A stretch of DNA of 64,000 nucleotides. Source: Sambucus nigra. Taxonomy: Eukaryota; Streptophyta; Magnoliopsida; Dipsacales; Adoxaceae. This document shows, in pieces, positions 11,896 through 23,239 of this stretch. The first letter of the stretch is position 1. The number at the start of each line of letters is the position of its first letter. A program made the translations under genes and the position numbers. The stretch is from NCBI GenBank assembly GCA_949130495.1, contig OX422211.1, positions 339,207,504 to 339,271,503 of the forward strand, read 5' to 3'. The notes beneath the pieces are model-generated. The model was not told where the DNA came from. It saw nothing but the letters and a program-made list of their open reading frames with translations, and made no database searches.

Positions 11896-12206
11896 TGATG
11901 TGAATCGAGGGCATTTTTTGGCATATTAGTAGTTTAGTTCCTTTTTGTTATTTTTATTAATTTTGTTTTTTTGTTTTTTTGTAAGTTGGGACATAGGTGA
12001 GCACAAATGGGTATTAGGCTTATTTATAAAGTGGGAGCCCCACATTGGTTAGAGAACTATTTAATGCTCCCCTTCCCCACTTAAAAATAGACCCCTTATA
12101 ACCTCATTTGAAGTAGACCTTGATTTGGAATATAAAAAAGAGCTCATTCTATCTCTAAAAGTGTGTGTTAGATATTTTAGGAGCCTTTGATGCGTGGTTT
12201 ACGTCA
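11896..12206 (+). repeat. 3' LTR of TR-GAG copy 1
   Basis: Pairs with 9520-9848. Shorter mainly because of small deletions near the start (TTTTTGTCATTTTTTGGC in the 5' copy is reduced here). Confidence 0.9.
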
Positions 12207-12211
12207 ATAAT

Positions 12212-12575
12212 AATCCTTGGAGCTGGTATGTCATTATTTCCAGAGATGAGATTTCTCTTAACAACGTTGTCAATCATTCTTCAAGGCCTTCCCTTTTTGG
12301 TTCGTCTTAGGGACCGTGCCTATAGATTTTTGAGGATCTTCCACCCACTACTCCAGCGTTCCCCTCGGCTTATGAGTTTGTCGCTTGTTTACTCTTTATT
12401 CACATTGATGTTTGTGAATGCATTCACTATATGTATCCCTTTTCCAAGAGGGATAATTGATTCTCATGATCGACCTCTTCTTTCCACATCGTTTGTAGTT
12501 GTGAGGAGAATGCCTTTAATATTTTCCTCCCCATTAGTGATTAATTTAGCCATACAGGTCATTCGTTTACAAAGA
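12212..12575. other. Flank of the TR-GAG insertion, no gene recognised
   Basis: This segment follows the right target duplication. The open stretch 12165-12698 spans the 3' LTR end and is not a recognisable protein. No CACTA transposase similarity was seen, although the left flank is CACTA-derived. Confidence 0.4.
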
Positions 12576-12579
12576 AGGA

Positions 12580-13815
12580 TGTCCCACAAACACACTTCGA
12601 AGATCCTCCATGCAAGTGGTTCGTGGGACCCACCTCGAGGATCCTTTACAACAAGTAGCTCGCCGCACCCTATCTCGAAAAGTCTCCAACGGAACTAGCT
12701 CGAAGGATCCAATTCGAAGAACAAAGTCACTTAGATGACAGTAGTTTGTAATAAGAAATAAAATGTTGTATTATATATTTTATCTTATGAATATACATGT
12801 TGAGTAAGGTTGTTTGGTACCCACGAGGGACCATGCCAGGCAGAGCATGGGAGAGATTTCATGCTCTATCAAGAAATCCCCTCATGAGAACTTCGTAGGG
12901 ACATGGTTTGGAGGATTGAGAAGAAGGCAATATTGGGAATTATTACCAACCCTCTTGGCACACTTGGATAAAATTTCACCCATGACAAATGTCACTCGAG
13001 CCTACTCATTACTTACCTATTCGAGTGAACCTCCTCGAGTTATCTGATCTCCCTAAATTTTTACCCCCTCGAGGTACCTTGGGTGATAGCCCGCCTGACT
13101 GATGTGACCAGATACCTAACAATAGTCACTATTTGAACCACTTCCTAGCGTCACGATGTCTGATGTTCAGGGGATCAAGAATGTAGCACTCAAGTGACTT
13201 TATCCTTATGATGAAAGGTTTATCTCACCAAACCTGACCACCTATCCACCCTAGAGTAAGCCTCAAGCTGACGGGTTATATCCCTTATTAATGCCCTAAA
13301 TACTTAGAGCCAATAGAATGGATTCCCTCTATAATTATCAGATCCCATGCATTAAATGCAATATCTCATGCATTTAATACACTGTACCAGAAGGATCGAG
13401 GGCATGCTGACTCGAGCAGCCCCTCCCCCATATAAATAAGACCAAAAAAAAATCAGGAGATATATAGAATAGGGAGCCCAGAATTACTGCCCAAAAATCT
13501 CCTTATAGCAGAGAACCCTCGCGAGAGCATTAACTCCCATACACATTTAATGCACCCATCATTGGGCATTAATTGAGCTTAAGGTTCCTGCCTTGTCTTT
13601 ATTGTGCCTAGAGTGCTTGTTCTTTCTCCCTCCGACCATGCCACTCACTGGTCCCATTCATTTATTGTGTCTGTCATATGTATCCTGTGTTAATATGCTC
13701 TTTAATTCAAGCCTGACCATTAAATCTCTTTATCTTTGATTTGCCTGTGGCTGCTGCCTATGTTGCTTACTAACGGTGTTAGTCCCGATCTTGATAAGGG
13801 GTTACGCCTCATTTA
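12580..13815 (+). repeat. Probable LTR or LTR fragment of a Ty3/gypsy element
   Basis: The block starts near TGTCCCACAAACACACTTCG and contains many CTCGAG-like motifs. It has a TATA-like CATATAAATAAGACC near 13,430 and a pyrimidine-rich end near GGGGTTACGCCTCA. This resembles U3-R-U5 of Tat-type elements. No primer-binding site or partner LTR is visible, so it may be a solo LTR or a truncated one adjoining the CACTA element to the right. Confidence 0.35.
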
Positions 13816-14048
13816 ATACTAACTGTATTTGAAGAACCCAAATCTTATAATACTAATACCAATAAAAATACCAATTTATACCAATTTCAATTTATACCAG
13901 TACCTCATTAACATTAAAATGAGATTTGTGCTTAAATTAATGAAAATTCTAATTAACATTAAATTATCGTCCGATAATATTAAAGAAATGGAACATTACA
14001 GCAACTGGTCATTACAAATAATTTTTATACTTATTACAAATCAATTAA

Positions 14049-14666
14049 TTATTTCAGATTTGGGTAATCATAAAAAATTGATTGATATTTGGTAACTGCA
14101 GCCAAGTCATCGACACTACTGTTTAGATGCTTTGGCGCATGTAGGACGATTGACCACGAATCGTTGTTGATATACTCTGAGTAAAACACTTGCTTAACCT
14201 TTTGAACAGAACAGACAAATGGCTCATCAGTCACATGTTCGTTGTTCTTCAACTTGGACAAGTCAACCATGAACAAATTGGTGTCAGGATTAACTTTACA
14301 AGCATTTTTATCCTCAAATCTTACCCAATCACAGTAAAATACAACCTCTTTGAAGTTTACATACTTTAATTCAAATACATTTTGAATTACACCATAGTAA
14401 GTCATTTCAACTTCAACGAGATTTTTGTCTTTAGTGCTTGCTCAAAAAAAAGTAGGAGCCTTGTATGAAATGCTCGAGTTCTATATATTTGTATTTTCCT
14501 CATACACCCTTGCACCGAATACGTAACCGTTCAATAGATACTTTTTGTACTCATGTGCTATGAACAACGGTCCATTAGCTAGACAAGAAAGCCTTGATGT
14601 CACATTACTCGTCTTTAAGAGATGAGAGTATAGATAAATTAATTTAGTTGTAAATATTTCTTGCAA
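14049..14666 (-). pseudogene. C-terminal exon of CACTA transposase (DUF4216)
   Basis: Two frames separated by a stop and a frameshift near 14,440 cover the end of the protein. The upstream one (14666-14481) carries SCLANGPLFIAHEYKKYLLN, matching the LA-GP...Y-x-x-Y...NG pattern. The downstream one (14405-14049) begins MTYYGVIQNVFELKYVNF and contains VVFYCDWV, NACKVNPDTNLFMVDLSKL and WSIVLHAPKH, the DUF4216 domain. These join to the transposase exon at 14,869 through two introns with recognisable GT donors (14,868 and near 14,704). Confidence 0.75.
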
Positions 14667-14868
14667 TGTGACATTTGATAATAGTCTATATTAATTATAA
14701 TTACCTCGTGTGACAACCACAACCTAAACTCTCTGTCTGATTGTGCCATTATTTTTAATCTTTTATTGTTCTCAAAGGCTTCATATTTTTTGCATAGATC
14801 GTGACGAAAGTATTACAAAATTAATCTTGTAAAAATTAAAATAATTTGAAAGTTAAAATAATTTAAAC

Positions 14869-16032
14869 TTACTTTTTCCATTCTTCTACATCTTCATGTG
14901 TGTCAAGAAGATAACGAGCTACTTGTTCATGTTGCAAACTCGTTAATTTTACTCGTTTTCCCATCACATGGCCACCCTCATCGATGAACTCATCAATGTC
15001 ATCCACGTTGGTCGGGTCATGCATATATTCCCAAGTGTAGATTGATGACTCCACGGTGATGTATTCCTCTGCAATTGATCCTTCAATGTATCGTGTATTC
15101 TTGACGTAATCTTTGAAAACTTTCATCAATATTTCAAATGGATACATCCACCGATATCTTACTATACTGCAATGAAATAACTCGACGCATAGGTGTACCA
15201 ACAAGTAAACACTTATGTCAAAGAAAGATGGGGGAAAGTACTTCTCCAAGACACAAACTGCTTCATTCACCGCTAATTTTCTGACCACTATGTGATCTCG
15301 ATTGACTATCTTCTCACATAAAAGTGAGAAGCAGATAGTAATTTGCATAATAGCCCTCTGTAAATCCTTGTGCTTGGAGAAACAATGCTTAAACAATAGA
15401 GAAACTAATTGCATGATCACATGCCAATCGTGGGACTTACACTTATGTAAATCATGGGTAGCATAATTCACTATCCTTTTCAAGTTGGACAAAAAATTAT
15501 ATGGAACTTTCAAATTATATATTGTGTCTAAAATCACCTTCCTTTCCTCACTCGTCAAAGTAAACGCACCAGGGGAAATTATTGTATTATCTTCTTTCAA
15601 CCATAGTTGTGGATTAAGTTTCAACATTTTAAGGTTTATTCGTGCATTTTCTCCATCCTTCGAATTAATCCCCCCAAGATGTGTGCCCACAATATGTTCA
15701 ATGATGTTCTTCTTTGCATGCATCACATCCAATACATGGCGCATTGGGTTATTCTTCCAATAAGGCAAGTCAAATAAAATTGATCTCCTAGAATATGCCT
15801 TTCTTGTCTCAGTTTCATTCCCAGTTATGGTCTTCTTATGCTTGACATTCTTAAATTTAAGATTCTTACCTGGCATATTAGGGCCACAATCAGAAGATTT
15901 AATTTCAATTTCTGAGCCTAAAAGTATTCTCGACCGTATCCTATGTTCAACCCCACCCGGTAAAAAATTAGAACCTTTCTCAAATCTAAAACTATGAGGG
16001 GGGTAAAAACCTCCTATGGCAATGGTATACAT
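14869..16032 (-). CDS. TNP2-like CACTA transposase, large open exon
   Basis: This 387-residue uninterrupted frame is the longest in the window. It starts inside the catalytic region (true upstream continuation is at 16.03-17.39 kb in shifted frames). It contains FDLPYWKNNPMRHVLDVMHA near residue 90 and KNIIEHIVGTHLGG, signature of the Transposase_21 family (family form: PYW-x-x-L-x-RHNLDVMHIEKN). The DUF4218 domain follows: CKSHDWHVIMQ near residue 205 (family form: KSHDCHVLMQ), PPSFFDISVYLLVHL, RYRWMYPFEILMKVFKDYVK and EEYITVESSIY. At its end, EEWKK runs into GTAAGT (14,869-14,864), a good splice donor. So this is one exon of an intron-containing transposase, active only if the upstream breaks are annotation artefacts, which I doubt. 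Confidence 0.8.
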   Translation of the reverse strand: MYTIAIGGFYPPHSFRFEKGSNFLPGGVEHRIRSRILLGSEIEIKSSDCGPNMPGKNLKFKNVKHKKTITGNETETRKAYSRRSILFDLPYWKNNPMRHVLDVMHAKKNIIEHIVGTHLGGINSKDGENARINLKMLKLNPQLWLKEDNTIISPGAFTLTSEERKVILDTIYNLKVPYNFLSNLKRIVNYATHDLHKCKSHDWHVIMQLVSLLFKHCFSKHKDLQRAIMQITICFSLLCEKIVNRDHIVVRKLAVNEAVCVLEKYFPPSFFDISVYLLVHLCVELFHCSIVRYRWMYPFEILMKVFKDYVKNTRYIEGSIAEEYITVESSIYTWEYMHDPTNVDDIDEFIDEGGHVMGKRVKLTSLQHEQVARYLLDTHEDVEEWKK

Positions 16033-17395
16033 ATTTTGAGTTGGCGGGGAGACGAAGAGATTCAGTCTCTTCTCCAGAAACAGGACACCTCAGATAACCA
16101 TATACTACACAACCGGATAATGTCCCATAAGATGAAAAATCATAAATTGTCCACATCAACATATCTTTCAGCGTAAACTCTTCTTTTCTAAAAGAGTCAA
16201 ATGCTTGCACACCCTCTTACCATGACTCATTTAATTCTTCTATCAAAGGAGCCAGGTAGACATCGATGTTCTCACTTGGTGCCTTTGGCCCAGGGTTTAA
16301 TAAAGGCAGCATCGAAAGTTCAGGTTTAGTTGGGCTAGGATCACTGGACATACACCCTTATGGAACTTAGATTTCCAAATGGATTGAAACCATATGTTGA
16401 TATTACCAAACGAATGTTACGCTGTTCTCGAGAAAAATTGAGATACTCAAAGTTCATCATCCTCCAAACCGTAGAATCAATAGGATGGCGGATGAGATTT
16501 TATCCTGTTTTTTCCCTAGCATGCCAAGTCATTGCCTCCGCTATACTGTGAAAAAACTCTTTAATCTAGGCCCAACGAGAAAATATTTCAACACTTGTTG
16601 AGGCACTTTGAAGTTTGTGCCTTCTTTGCCAGTAGATTGGACATATCTAGGTTCATCGCATACCGGACATCGATCGATATTTTCATACTCCTTTCAGTAT
16701 AGTATGTAGTCATACACACAATTATGAATTGATTTATACTTCATTCCCAAACCTTTCAGACTATTTTTAATAGTAGGATAGATGTTTGGAAGCGTATTCT
16801 GCTTGGGTAGCAAGCCCTTCACCCAATTCAAAATCCATGTCATGTTGGTACCAGAGAAACCATATTGGGTCTTCAAATTATGCAAAACAACCATGGCATG
16901 TAAATTTGTTTGATCATTCTCATAACCATAGTACAACGGCTGGCTCGCCTTAAATTTTAAACTTTAGTAGTCATCGTCAAAGTTTATCTCGATATCTTCA
17001 TGAGCACCTGAACCTTGTACATCATCAGTGACCTAATTATCTTCCACTTCATGAACTCCATACGCGTCATCAACTAAATCCTCTAGCATACTATGATCTA
17101 CATTGTCATCCTCCCCCCGTACATCTATTCTACTTATTGAAAGTTGTTGTGAGCGTTGCTCGGGGATAAAAGGAACTTTCGGTTCCCCGTGAAAAGCCCA
17201 CTTCGATAACTATCTTGCATACCCGATCTTAACAAATGTAGTTCAACTATTTTCTACTTAAATACCTTACCATTCTTACACCTAGCACACGGATACGGAA
17301 AATCTTCATTATCATGGCATCTCTTTGCATATTTCACAAATTCATTAGCAACTCTACGAAACACATCCCCTAATCTATTTGTCTCACCCATTCAC
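16033..17395 (-). pseudogene. N-terminal part of CACTA transposase, broken
   Basis: Reading leftwards from 17,395, MGETNRLGDVFRRVANEFVK and a CARCKNG motif give the transposase-associated domain, ending in a stop at VFK. Near 16,936-16,694 there is LHNLKTQYGFSGTNMTWIL and LLPKQNTLP, then the CPVCDEPRYV zinc motif (near 16,680-16,640), VPQQVLKYFLVGPRLK and ISTYGFNPFGNLSS. The piece at 16,210-15,992 carries MLMWTIYDFSSYGTLSG and CPVSGEETESLRL. All are in family order, with frameshifts between them. Confidence 0.7.
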
Positions 17396-17399
17396 TATT

Positions 17400-18950
17400 T
17401 GTAATTAGGATATCCCATCATGGCTACTACAAAAAATCACCTATTATGGGTAAAATAACATAAACAAAAGTGTTAATATTTAGTTCCCATTAGTATAAAC
17501 ACCTATTGAATCCATACGCATAACAACTAGAAGGTTAGGTTCGATGGGGAAATTTATTCGTGCATTCAATTATAAAATTCAAATTATAATATTAATTCTT
17601 ATTTCCTCCATATCCTCTAAAGGGTGAGTGGTCATATGCCATTCAAGATCGCATATTTTTGTAATATACTTAACAACTCATGCACATTGTTCTAATTTGA
17701 GGAAAATTCAGCAACATATCCCCATAATTCTCCAAGTACACGACGTAGATTCGTAAGTGTGAGTGTTATTTCAATTTATCAATTGAAATAAAACTTAACA
17801 TCGCATCATCTAGTATGTACACGGAGAACATTAAGATACGACTGCAGAACTTCCTCCAAAAGTAAAAAATTTAAGCCATTAAGAATATTATTATACAGAA
17901 ACTATGCAGTCCCAAACTGTCCAAACGAGACAATTAGAGAGATCTGATTATAGGGATAATGACTCTCAAACGAGTCTAAGGGCTATTGAAGGCTTACGCA
18001 TAAGAACTAGAATTCTAGTATCTATGCACACTATATGTAATTTCAAGTATGTTTCATTTAATTATCATTAGTTTGTGGTCGTGCAACTCTCAAACAAGTT
18101 GTGACGCAAAGTAATTTTAGAAAAAAGTTAAAAACTCCCCCCCCCCCCCCATTTGGACAATAAGTCAATGGCCGTGCCACTTTTAAAATTAACCAACCCA
18201 ATAAATTACGACAATATAATTATTTAAGGATTTATTAGTGTGAATTAAATTAAGGATTAAAAAAATTAAACAACCAACTTCCATATCCAACCACATCCAT
18301 CCAATATAATCCAACAGCAACAACAAACCAACAAATGTGTATGCCGCAGTCCTTCTAATTCATTTCCAACAACATAAGAAATTAAATACATATGACTAAT
18401 TAGCTTCAAGCCCTAAATAACGACACCCAATCAACATCAACAATTTCTAACCAATTTCAAACCTAAATAAGAATACACAAACAATATTTATAGTGTCAAA
18501 TTAATTTCATTCTCTAAACAATATTTATAATGTCAATATTAACAAGAGATTTTAGGGATCTGAGGCAAACTCGTTCCCCCCAACCCCCTACCCTCTTTCT
18601 CCCCACCCCCTTCCCCCTCCCACACACATTCGCTCACACACACATGCACACACACACACACACACACATACTCCCCCCCACTGCACCTACCACACACACA
18701 CCTACACACACACACACACACACCAGCGCACCCACAAAAAAAATAAGGAGAGGGGGAGAAAAATGTACATATACACATCTACACATATACACACATATAA
18801 TGGAATGAGAGAGGGAGATAAAAATGTTCCTTAGAGAGAGAGAGAGCATCCTCGCGAGAGAGGAAAAAAAGGAGGGAATGTAAACGGTGGGAAAAAAGAG
18901 GGGGTAGGGTTTTTTTACTGGCAAAGTTATCACAGACCTTCAAGGTCTTT
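17400..18950. other. CACTA 5' leader, non-coding
   Basis: No protein-like frame. It holds a poly-C run (18,137-18,150), a large CA-repeat block (18,621-18,723) and a GA-repeat (18,834-18,845). The apparent open frames here are translations of the CA repeats. Confidence 0.6.
18621..18723. repeat. CA-rich microsatellite block
   Basis: Several CACACA runs, interrupted by short C-rich pieces, over about 100 bp. Confidence 0.9.
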
Positions 18951-19093
18951 AATCGTGACAACTATCTAAAGTTGTCACGGCCTTGTCACGATCATCGACT
19001 ATGATAAAAAATGCATGTTTTTATATCACGATCAATGACCATGACAAGACTAGTCGGCTCAAAAGTGACAATTTGACCTTTTTTGGTGTACTG
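18950..19093 (-). repeat. CACTA terminal and subterminal repeats
   Basis: Repeated TTGTCACG / CGTGACAA motifs near 18,955, 18,976, 18,985 and 19,041 lie just inside the terminus CAGTACACCAAAAAAGG (minus strand, ending at 19,093). Confidence 0.6.
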
Positions 19094-19424
19094 TAGGGAT
19101 CCCCCATAGGGCTTTAAATTTCCTGGGCAATTTATGACGTCGTTTTTGTTAGTGGTGACAAAGACCTGGAGACTTTCAATTCAATTATAATAAGTAAAGT
19201 GGGCATTGGAATTAAGTTAAAGCCTCCTCAACACTTAAGAAGATTAATGCCAATTTTGAGCCTATTACTTGAGAATAATGTAAAGAAATTAAGTAGCTAA
19301 GAAATTGAGCAAATGAAAAAGTCATTTATTCATAACTTTAATGATAAATTATGAGCAACATGAGTTTGAAATGAAAAATTGCAAATAAAACTAAGGTGCT
19401 ACAAATAAAACTAGAAGTAAAACT

Positions 19425-20490
19425 TCTTGAGGTTGGTCGCATTCCATGCTTAGGGTATCTCTCCGCCTTCCATTATTTTTAGGTGATAGGATCCTTATAA
19501 ATCATCCTCGATTACTTTTTAAAGACCTTCACAGTTGGGTCCCAACTTATCATTTGATAGCCTTTTGGCGCTGCCGAGGACCTTCCTGAGGACATAATCC
19601 CCGACTTGAAATTTCCTCGGATTGATCCCTATGTTATATTGTTTTGTCAACCGTTACTGTTATAAGGCTAGCTTAATCATGGATTATTCTCTTCGTTCAT
19701 CTTCTAGGTCAAGTTCAGCGTTAAAGGAATTATAATTCAACCCTTGCTATGCAACATTTATTCTCATGGTCGAAAGGCCAGCTTTGAGTAGAATTATGGC
19801 TTCCATTCCATATGTGACGGTGAAGGGTGTTTCCCTGGTAGATATTCTTGGTGTTGTGCGATATGACCAGAGAACATGAAGGAGCTCATCCACCCAGGTG
19901 CCCTTTTCTCTTTCTAGCCTTTTTTTAATCCATTGAGTATCGTCTTGTTGGAGGCTCTGCTTAGCCATTACTTTAGGGGTATGCCACAAAGCTGAAGTGG
20001 TGCTTAATTTCGTGCTCACCGCGGAAGATTTGATAAGGTGCAGTCTCAAATTAATTATTATTATCTGCTATGATGGCCCTGGGCACCCTAAAGAGAGTTA
20101 TAATGCTTCTCGAAATGAACTTGATCACATCGGCATCTCTAATGCTTGATAGTGGTTCTGCCTAAATCCACCTAGTGAAATAGTCTGTGCCGACTAACAA
20201 GTACTTGCAATTCCCTGGCATAATAGGTAGTGCCCCTCGGATATCCCTCCCCCATTACATGAACGACCATGGACTGATCAATGGTTATAGGTTGTTGGTC
20301 GGTTGATATAGCATAGGATAGAATGTTTAGCACTTATCACACTTCTAAGAATAAATACTTGTGTCTTTATACATGTATGGCCACCAGTAGCCTTCTTTGA
20401 TTACTCAAAATGCTAGAGACCTTCCACCTGCATGTCTTCCACAAATACCATCGTGAAGTTCGTAGAGGACTTAATCGATACCTATAAAAA
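19425..20490 (-). pseudogene. Integrase domain of the Tat-type element
   Basis: Reading leftwards: an N-terminal zinc-binding HHCC region (HAGGRSLAFRVIKEGYWWP, then a KCDKC motif), the core with VSTDYFTRW (first catalytic Asp) and AIIADNN (second Asp region), then KRLEREKGTWVDELLHVLWS and YRTTPRISTRETPFTVTYG. A GPY/F-like module and the conserved end AWNATNLKKFYF reach 19,425. Integrase inserts the cDNA into host chromosomes. Stops such as those after KCDKC show it is dead. Confidence 0.85.
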
Positions 20491-20879
20491 TTTGTTGTAA
20501 ATCTTTCCTCTAGACTCAGGTTAGAAGAGGATAACCTTTACCCTAACATTATGAGCCTATTTCATGTCGGTTGGTAGTAGTTTTGTAAGTATGCGATGAT
20601 TGGATCCATCCAGCTCGGATCTTTTTCAATGGAAAGAATGTTATTAGATATCGTCGCTTTATCAATGCTGGGTTTGGTGAGGAATTCCACTTCAATTATT
20701 CTCCTGATATTGGAGTAAAATATTGAGCTTAGGGATGCTAGGGCGTTTGCATGGCTCTTGCGCCCCCAGGGAACTGTTGAACGTTAACTTTTTTTAACCT
20801 TGAAATTATCTCACGTGCCACTGTGAGGTAGGCTACCATTCTCTCATCTTTGTCGTTTAAGTTCCCGCTGACTTGGTTT

Positions 20880-21115
20880 GACACCATTTTCGAATCACAT
20901 TACACTTTGAGTTGTATTTCCCTCAGTAACTGTGCCTTGCGCATTCCAGTTATAAGTGCTTCATACTCGGCTTCATTATTTGAGGCTTCAAACCCTAACC
21001 TAATCCCTTGATCTATCAATGCCCCCTCTGAGGTCATAAGGATAATTCCTACTCCTGCCCCCTTAGAGTTTAAGGCACCATCCATATATAGTGTCCATTT
21101 TTTGGAGTGGCACTA
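20880..21115 (-). pseudogene. RNase H domain of the Tat-type element
   Basis: The frame 21085-20900 reads MDGALNSKGAGVGIILMTSE, then GFEASNNEAEYEALITGM, ending at IQLKV. The DGA and NNEAEYEAL motifs hold the catalytic Asp and Glu. It degrades the RNA of the RNA-DNA hybrid during reverse transcription. Only part of the domain is open. Confidence 0.8.
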
Positions 21116-21399
21116 CTTGCGATCTCTTGATTGATTGACCATATGTTGGTCAGTAGGGGATTTCCCTGTAAACTCTGCTATGAGGTCGACCAATATCTTC
21201 CCCTTAATTGCTGTCCTTAGTTGAAAATAGATGTCAAATCTCCTAAGTTCTATCGAACACTTTGAATGCGCCCATAAAGGTCGACTTTGCGAAGGATAGA
21301 TTTAAGGGGAGTGAAGTGATAACAGTGATGGATTGGGCCTAAGCTTCCAAAAATCTATCACCAGTATGTAAGCCAATTTTCCAACAGTAAGTTGCAATG

Positions 21400-22480
21400 A
21401 TCGACGTCTAAAAGCATCGTGCTAGCATAGTAAACGAGAAACTGTCTTGCTTCTTTTTCTTAGACCAAGGCTAAACTAACCTCATGGATTGAAACTATAA
21501 GGTATAGGTAAATGGGGTCTGCTTGATCGAGGATTTCCTGTAACTGAGGTTTTCTCAGGTAGGACTCTATTTCTTCGAGAGCTTTTGAGCATTCGTCATT
21601 CCATGTGAGGCCCTTCTATTCTTGAGCATCTCGAAGAATGGTCGACAACATTCGTATGACTTTTAGATAAACGATTAAGTGCTTTCAGCATCCTAGTGAG
21701 TTTTTAAATCTCACGCAACATCTTAGGCGGCTGGACATTATTGATAGCCTCAATTTGATCAGGATTTGTCTTAGTTACCCTTTGCTAACCAGGTAACCTA
21801 GAATTCTTTCTGACTAGACCCCGAATGAGAATTTTCTTGCATTAAACTTCATTCGGTAGTGCCTGAGGATTTTGAAAGTATTGGCCAGGTCTCCGAGATG
21901 GTTTCTTTTACTTATACTTTTGATGAGCATATCGTCGATGTATACTTCCATCGTTTACCCCCATTTATCGTTTGAATATATATATGACCAGTCTCTGGTA
22001 CATGGCTCTAACGTTTTTAAGGCTGAAAGTCATGACCTTACAACAATACAAATCTAATGGCATTATGAATAAATTCATGTCCTGATCGAGTCTGAACAGA
22101 GGAATCTAGTGATACCCCGAATAAGCATTTAGAAAATTCATTCAGTCATAGGATGCAGTGGCGTCAACCAATTAATCTATCTTTGTAGGGAAAATTGTCC
22201 TTGAGGAAAGCTCTGTTAAGGTCGGTGAAGTCTATATAGGATTTCCAGCTACCATTGCTTTTATGAACTATGACTGTATTTGAGAGACACTTCAATAATT
22301 GAATTTCTCTGATGGAACTTGACTTTGAAAGTTTCCTTACCTCCTTTTATACTAATTTTACCTTTTTTGATGTTGTTCGGCGAGCCTTTTGTACGATCGG
22401 CTTAAATATCGAACCTACATGGAGATAGTGACAAGTGACTGTGGGATCAATACCCATCATTTTGTATGGCTCCCATGTAA
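21400..22480 (-). pseudogene. Reverse transcriptase of the Tat-type element
   Basis: The catalytic YIDDM box is at 21,942-21,928 (family YxDD). Around it are EVYIDDMLIKS, then RKFSFGV and ERILGYLVS, the conserved connection after the palm. WNDECSKALEEIESYL (thumb/RNase H linker) lies near 21,600. The N-terminal fingers are traceable near 22,250-22,000. Stops and frameshifts are frequent. Confidence 0.8.
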
Positions 22481-22838
22481 ATACATCTAGGTTTTGCTTC
22501 AGAAAAGCAACCATCCCCCTTCTCTTGTGGTCAGTTAGTGTTGTACTAATCAGGAACTTTCTCTCTGGTCATCTTTTATAAAAAAAAAAATAACCTCCTC
22601 TAGTTTTTTAACTACCCTACCAGCGGGGTGGATCCTAGTCACCTCCACCCCTGGTTAGTCATCCCATAGTTACTATTTTGAAGGAGTATCCCCATCCATG
22701 GGTGTATTCGAAAGAACCTCTTTGTCTTTTTTTCTCCTTTTTGGGTCTAAAGGTAGCGATGTAGCATTTTTTAGCAATGGCTTGGGCGCCTCTTATCTCC
22801 ATTATGCCTCGATTGGTGACGCACTTGAGTTCTTGGTG

Positions 22839-23213
22839 TTAGGTTAAAGGGATAACTCTCATGGAATGAAGCCACCCTTTTTCGAGAATGGAGTGATAGG
22901 GCGCATCAATATCTACCACCAGGAACTCAATGAGCTTTGAAATATTTCCTACCCTTACTGGCAGGACCACCTTCCATAATGGTATGGTCATTTTTCCTGC
23001 GAAGCCGACCAAAAGTACACTCGCTTCTTTCAAGTCAAACATTTTGAGCTTGAGCTTGATCTTGTGAAAGAGTTCCAGGTACATCACTTTCGAGGATCTT
23101 CCCTGGTCCACCAGTAACTTGTTCACATCCCAGTTTTCAATCTTGAGAGTGCTTACCATCACATCGTGGTGTGGGGTTATTACCCCGACCAAATTTTTCT
23201 GATGTAAACACAA
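22839..23213 (-). pseudogene. Aspartic protease of the Tat-type element
   Basis: A 124-residue open frame contains LVDQGRSSKVMYLELF, where the family has VDGGSS or VDTGSS, so the Asp is kept but the next positions have changed. It ends with APYHSILEKGWLHSMRVIP (family form: YNAILGRPWLHAMRAVPS). This domain would cleave the gag-pol precursor. The changed active-site loop suggests loss of function. Confidence 0.75.
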
Positions 23214-23239
23214 TATTCTAGATGTAATCCATATTTTTT

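Larger units (their letters stand above)
9520..12206 (+). mobile_element. Complete gag-only LTR retrotransposon (TR-GAG type), copy 1
   Basis: Two similar LTRs (9520-9848, 329 bp; 11896-12206, 311 bp) begin TGAC/TGATGTGAATCGAGG and end TTTACGTCA. The element is flanked by the 5-bp direct repeat ATAAT (9515-9519 and 12207-12211). A primer-binding site follows the 5' LTR and a purine tract precedes the 3' LTR. The 2.05-kb interior holds only a gag-derived frame. There is no protease, reverse transcriptase, RNase H or integrase, so it must be mobilised in trans by an autonomous Ty3/gypsy relative. This fits the class called terminal-repeat retrotransposons with GAG. Confidence 0.9.
13816..19093 (-). 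mobile_element. CACTA (En/Spm) transposon 3 with intron-containing TNP2
   Basis: Read on the minus strand, the element begins at 19,093 with a terminal sequence CAGTACACCAAAAAAGG (a one-base variant of CACTA). A subterminal region with repeated GTGACAA / TTGTCACG motifs (18,950-19,080) follows. Next come a low-complexity leader rich in CA repeats and the transposase exons (17.39-14.05 kb). The opposite terminus was not found; the left limit 13,816 is where similarity gives way to the LTR-like block. Confidence 0.7.

Noticed and set aside
12165..12698. 177-residue open frame
   Set aside because: It starts inside the 3' LTR and crosses the target duplication; no family pattern.
15485..15763. 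Plus-strand frame inside the CACTA transposase exon
   Set aside because: Antisense shadow of the transposase.
18530..18961. Overlapping open frames on both strands
   Set aside because: They translate CA/GT and GA microsatellites and have no protein-like composition.
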